In this document: positions 61,495 through 64,000 of the stretch, piece after piece | How the letters are laid out: every line of letters starts with the position of its first letter | Numbering within the stretch: the stretch's first letter is position 1 | Assembly (NCBI GenBank): GCA_018266555.1 | Contig: JAFEAF010000014.1 | Span: 1 to 64,000 of the forward strand | Direction of reading: 5' to 3' | Length of the DNA stretch: 64,000 nucleotides | Origin: Bacteroidota bacterium | GTDB taxonomy: Bacteria > Bacteroidota > Bacteroidia > Chitinophagales > Chitinophagaceae | The notes under the pieces: model-generated | Database searches by the model: none | Seen by the model: the letters and a program-made list of their open reading frames with translations, nothing else | Told to the model about the DNA's origin: nothing | Program-made: the position numbers and the translations under genes

Positions 61495-62148
61495 TTACAG
61501 GATTGATTTTTTATGCTGCAGAAAATATTGTTGGTTCGATATGGTGATAAAATCCAATATTGCTGTACGACCGGTTTTTTTTTCTGCTGATGTTATAAAA
61601 TATAAAGGCATTTCTTCCCATGTCTTTGATAACACCTGAAAAAAAGATTCGATATGTTTTTCTGTTTCACCCCGTTTATTTTTATCTGATTTGGTAAAAA
61701 CCAAAACAAAATTAATTCGCCATGCTCCTAATGTGTTTATAAACTCTATATCGAGTAGCTGTGGATCATGGCGACTGTCAATTAGCACAAACAGGCAAAC
61801 AAGGTTTGTTCTTTTCCTGATATAATTCTCAATCATGCCTGACCAACTCTTCCTTTCTTTCCTGGAAACAGAAGCATAACCATATCCCGGCAAATCAACA
61901 AGGTACCATTTCGAATCTTTAAGATCTTTTCCCGATCCGTCAGAAATAATATCGAAATGATTAATGAGTTGTGTCTTTCCCGGTGTGGCCGATGTCTTTG
62001 CCAAATGCCTGGAATTGCAGAGCATATTAATAAGTGAAGATTTACCCACATTACTGCGGCCAATAAATGCATACTCTGGACGGTCTGGTTCCGGACATGC
62101 TTTATAATCGGCATTGCTAATCTTATAGGAGGCGGAAATTATTTCCAT
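61495..62148 (-). CDS. engB: ribosome biogenesis GTPase EngB/YsxC
   Basis: Essential GTPase for large-subunit assembly, cytosolic, 217 residues. G motifs in order: G1 GRSNVGKSSLINML near residue 31, the G2 switch with TSATPGKTQLINHFDI, G3 DLPGYGYASVS near 89, G4 TKSDKNKRGETEK near 153, and the G5-like ITSAEKKTGRTAIL. The family opening (ISASYKISNADYKACPEPDR) and C-terminal helix (DFITISNQQYFLQHKKSIL) are both present. It diverges from ubiE, sharing a 135-base gap. Well supported. Confidence 0.96.
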   Translation of the reverse strand: MEIISASYKISNADYKACPEPDRPEYAFIGRSNVGKSSLINMLCNSRHLAKTSATPGKTQLINHFDIISDGSGKDLKDSKWYLVDLPGYGYASVSRKERKSWSGMIENYIRKRTNLVCLFVLIDSRHDPQLLDIEFINTLGAWRINFVLVFTKSDKNKRGETEKHIESFFQVLSKTWEEMPLYFITSAEKKTGRTAILDFITISNQQYFLQHKKSIL

Positions 62149-62265
62149 AAAATAAAGATACAGGTAACGAAAATAAACAAAGTGAAATCTTATACTGCCA
62201 TCCTCTTGAATAAACCGAATTGAGTGATTACAATATAATTAAATATCCAACTGGTCGCTCACCCG

Positions 62266-62273
62266 TATCTTTG
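62266..62273 (+). promoter_or_regulatory. -7 promoter element of ubiE-porT (TATCTTTG)
   Basis: Perfect TAnnTTTG ten bases before the ubiE ATG, giving a leader of only about five bases. It would drive both ubiE and porT. Confidence 0.55.
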
Positions 62274-62283
62274 TTCTCTCAAA

Positions 62284-63054
62284 ATGGAGCCATTACCTCA
62301 CGACCATATTGTCCCTTTTAAAAATTCCGGGCAGAATAAAAAAGAGCAGGTGGCCAAAATGTTTGACCGCATAGCTCCCCGTTACGATTTCATGAATCGT
62401 TTTCTTTCTGCCGGCATTGATGTGATCTGGAGAAAGAAAGCCATAAAAAAACTGAAAAAGGAAAATCCCAAGACAATACTCGACGTAGCCACAGGCACTG
62501 CAGACATGGCCTTACTGGCATTTCGAATATTAAAACCCGAAAAGATTGTGGGAATTGATCTTTCTGCACAAATGCTGGAAATTGGTAAAAAGAAGATTGA
62601 AAAAGAAGGCCTTGGTGATGTAATTGAATTGCAAATCAGTGATTCAGAGGCAATAAATCTATCCCAAAATTCGTTTGATGCGGTAATAGCGGCTTTTGGT
62701 GTCCGAAACTTTGAAAACCTGGAAAAAGGGCTTTCAGAAATGTTTCGGGTACTGAAGCCCGGCAGCAGGCTGGTCATTTTAGAATTTTCAAAGCCAAAAC
62801 ATAAGGCAGTGCGAAGTTTGTACCATTGGTATATGAGCATTGTTGCGCCAAAGATGGCGCAGTGGTTCCGGCAAAACAAAGAAGCATACCAGTATTTATG
62901 TGAATCGGCAAATTCATTTCCTGACCGCCGTCATTTTGTGGACATTTTAAATAAAGTGGGGTTCACCGATACCGGGTTCAAACCCTTAAGCTTAGGAATA
63001 TGTTGCATCTACACCGGAAGAAAACCTGTTTCATCAACAGGCAGACATTTGTGA
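62284..63054 (+). CDS. ubiE: demethylmenaquinone methyltransferase
   Basis: SAM-dependent C-methyltransferase of quinone synthesis (menaquinone in this group), 256 residues, cytosolic or membrane-associated. Hallmarks: KKEQVAKMFDRIAPRYDFMN near the start, RFLSAGIDVIWRKKAIKKLK, the SAM-binding ILDVATGTADMALLAF and VGIDLSAQMLEIGKKKIEK, and the C-terminal FSKPKHKAVRSLYHWYMSIV, ANSFPDRRHFVDILNKVGF. The end overlaps the start of the next gene (porT) by four bases if that gene uses GTG. The promoter is a perfect -7 match. No other menaquinone genes are in the window. Confidence 0.96.
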   Translation: MEPLPHDHIVPFKNSGQNKKEQVAKMFDRIAPRYDFMNRFLSAGIDVIWRKKAIKKLKKENPKTILDVATGTADMALLAFRILKPEKIVGIDLSAQMLEIGKKKIEKEGLGDVIELQISDSEAINLSQNSFDAVIAAFGVRNFENLEKGLSEMFRVLKPGSRLVILEFSKPKHKAVRSLYHWYMSIVAPKMAQWFRQNKEAYQYLCESANSFPDRRHFVDILNKVGFTDTGFKPLSLGICCIYTGRKPVSSTGRHL

Positions 63055-63767
63055 CAAGAGCCGGATTGTTTCTGCTTTTCGGTTTACTCTTTTTTTCTCA
63101 ATCTTCGCTGGCGCAAAAATCTATGACGGATCTCAATCTTTGGGATCATGACAGCAAACCTTATTATTTTGGAATTACACTGGGATCCAACATGGCTCGT
63201 TTTCAACTGGAACAGCATTCCCGTTTTTTACAGGATGACAGTGTTTATACTGTGGAACCGGTAAGTTCCGGTGGATTTTCACTTGGGTTATCTGCAACAG
63301 CAAGATTGACGAATCGCTTCCAGGTACGATTCAATCCCCAACTCATCTTTATGGAACGGGATATTTTATACAAACTGAAATACCCCAACTTTGAAGGAGA
63401 AACACAAACAACAAAAAAAATTGAATCAGTACTCGTTTCGTTTCCATTACAACTAAAATTACAATCAGATCGTATTGATAATTTCCGGGTGTATATCTTT
63501 ACCGGCATCAAAGGCGATATTGACCTTGCCAGCAATGCCCGGGAAAAAAAAGCGGAAGACCTGGTGAAAATCAAAAAATATGATTACGGATTTGAATTAG
63601 GCATGGGTTTTAATTTCTTTTTTCAAAGTTTTATTCTTTCACCTGAAATTAAAATCAGCAATGGGATACGGAATATCCATAGCCGTGATCAAAACCTGAT
63701 TTACTCCAGCGTTCTGGATCGCATTCAATCCAGGATGATTTCTTTTTGTATTCATATTGAGGGTTAG
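63051..63767 (+). CDS. porT: PorT-type outer-membrane barrel protein of the T9SS
   Basis: Outer-membrane barrel protein required for type IX secretion in Bacteroidota. The reading frame is open from 63000, but the GTG at 63051 (GTGA, overlapping the ubiE stop by four bases) opens a proper signal peptide (TRAGLFLLFGLLFFSQSSLA), giving about 238 residues. The family core is visible: YYFGITLGSNMARFQLEQHS, VSSGGFSLGLSATARLTNRF, then SVLVSFPLQLKLQSDRIDNF and KKYDYGFELGMGFNFFFQSF. The ubiE-porT order is the standard Bacteroidota arrangement, and coupling by the GTGA overlap is likely. A T9SS cargo protease is encoded nearby. Confidence 0.87.
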   Translation: MTRAGLFLLFGLLFFSQSSLAQKSMTDLNLWDHDSKPYYFGITLGSNMARFQLEQHSRFLQDDSVYTVEPVSSGGFSLGLSATARLTNRFQVRFNPQLIFMERDILYKLKYPNFEGETQTTKKIESVLVSFPLQLKLQSDRIDNFRVYIFTGIKGDIDLASNAREKKAEDLVKIKKYDYGFELGMGFNFFFQSFILSPEIKISNGIRNIHSRDQNLIYSSVLDRIQSRMISFCIHIEG

Positions 63768-63769
63768 CA

Positions 63770-64000
63770 TCAAAACGCAAACTCCCTTCTCTGCATATTC
63801 CACCTTATGCCGAAATAAACAATGGAAGTATTAACAGAAGTGATCGGCGGTGTTTTTGTTTGCTGCTTGCGCAAAATGCCATTGAATTCTAAAAATAAGT
63901 TTTCACGCAGTTCATAGGAAACAAGCAACGAAGCATAGGTCACATCCGTTTTCCATCCACTGCCGATAGAATAACCAAACTCCATAGTACGATACGGTGG
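63770..64000 (-). CDS. C-terminal part of an outer-membrane barrel protein (cut by window edge)
   Basis: Only the last 76 or so residues lie in the window, in a frame that stays open to the right-hand edge; the internal ATG at 63985 is probably not the start. The sequence has alternating strands (MEFGYSIGSGWKTDVTYASL, VSYELRENLFLEFNGILRKQ, TSIVYFGIRWNMQRREFAF) and ends with an aromatic residue, typical of Bam-dependent barrels. I cannot name the family from the tail alone. It converges with porT, the stop codons two bases apart. Confidence 0.6.
   Translation of the reverse strand, partial: PPYRTMEFGYSIGSGWKTDVTYASLLVSYELRENLFLEFNGILRKQQTKTPPITSVNTSIVYFGIRWNMQRREFAF

Noticed and set aside
1..64000. 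CRISPR array, prophage, insertion sequence, or tRNA gene
   Set aside because: No regular spaced repeats, transposase, integrase, or cloverleaf was found by eye.

Overview
The window comes from a low-GC member of the Bacteroidota, most likely the Chitinophagaceae or a near relative. Support: a SusC/SusD pair, several TonB-dependent receptors with carboxypeptidase-like N-terminal domains, DUF5686 and DUF5723 proteins, a secreted protease with a type IX secretion (T9SS) sorting domain, porT directly behind ubiE, almost no Shine-Dalgarno sequences, and repeated matches to the Bacteroidota -7 promoter element TAnnTTTG. Family placement is inference; no rRNA or tRNA gene was found.

Layout. 0-13 kb: homogentisate dioxygenase, a spacer full of 7-nt-period repeats, a Nudix hydrolase, a phosphodiesterase, a cytochrome-b-like membrane protein, a TolB-type propeller protein diverging from a TPR lipoprotein, rpe, a TonB receptor, a small lipoprotein, a DUF5686 protein, then phoH behind a strongly structured leader. 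13-25 kb: a lipoprotein-CrcB-DUF190 unit next to inorganic pyrophosphatase, a TauE/SafE-DUF1634-TauE/SafE operon, an NlpC/P60 hydrolase, an ECF sigma factor with a small membrane partner, an atypical Mur ligase, a YdeI-like protein and an OMP_b-brl_3 receptor. 24-31 kb: a small basic protein, a DsbA-fold protein lacking its nucleophilic cysteine, clpB, a serine hydrolase, a 2-TM pore-like protein and queG.

31-42 kb is the accessory block on the minus strand. SusC and SusD come first, then a secreted protein, then a four-gene unit: ECF sigma factor, a protein that looks like an anti-sigma factor fused to an outer-membrane barrel, an LVIVD lipoprotein and a small outer-membrane barrel. An ABC-2 permease with a START-like neighbour follows. 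42-48 kb: folK, a deoxynucleoside kinase, an MFS exporter, a TAT-exported metallo-beta-lactamase-fold hydrolase, a RES/Xre toxin-antitoxin pair, a YkgJ-like protein and a sterol-desaturase-family enzyme.

48-64 kb: gcvP, a P4-type acid phosphatase, the pyruvate dehydrogenase E2 with two lipoyl domains, a calcineurin-like phosphoesterase fused to a PQQ-type propeller, a DUF5723 protein, a CoA-binding protein, a T9SS-exported metzincin, a YkuK-type RNase H fold protein, engB, ubiE, porT and the 3' end of an outer-membrane protein.

Most genes are ordinary housekeeping or envelope genes. The strongest candidates for something undescribed are the structured RNA before phoH, the predicted two-membrane anti-sigma/barrel protein with its operon, and the heptanucleotide-period repeats. 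No phage, insertion sequence or CRISPR array was seen.
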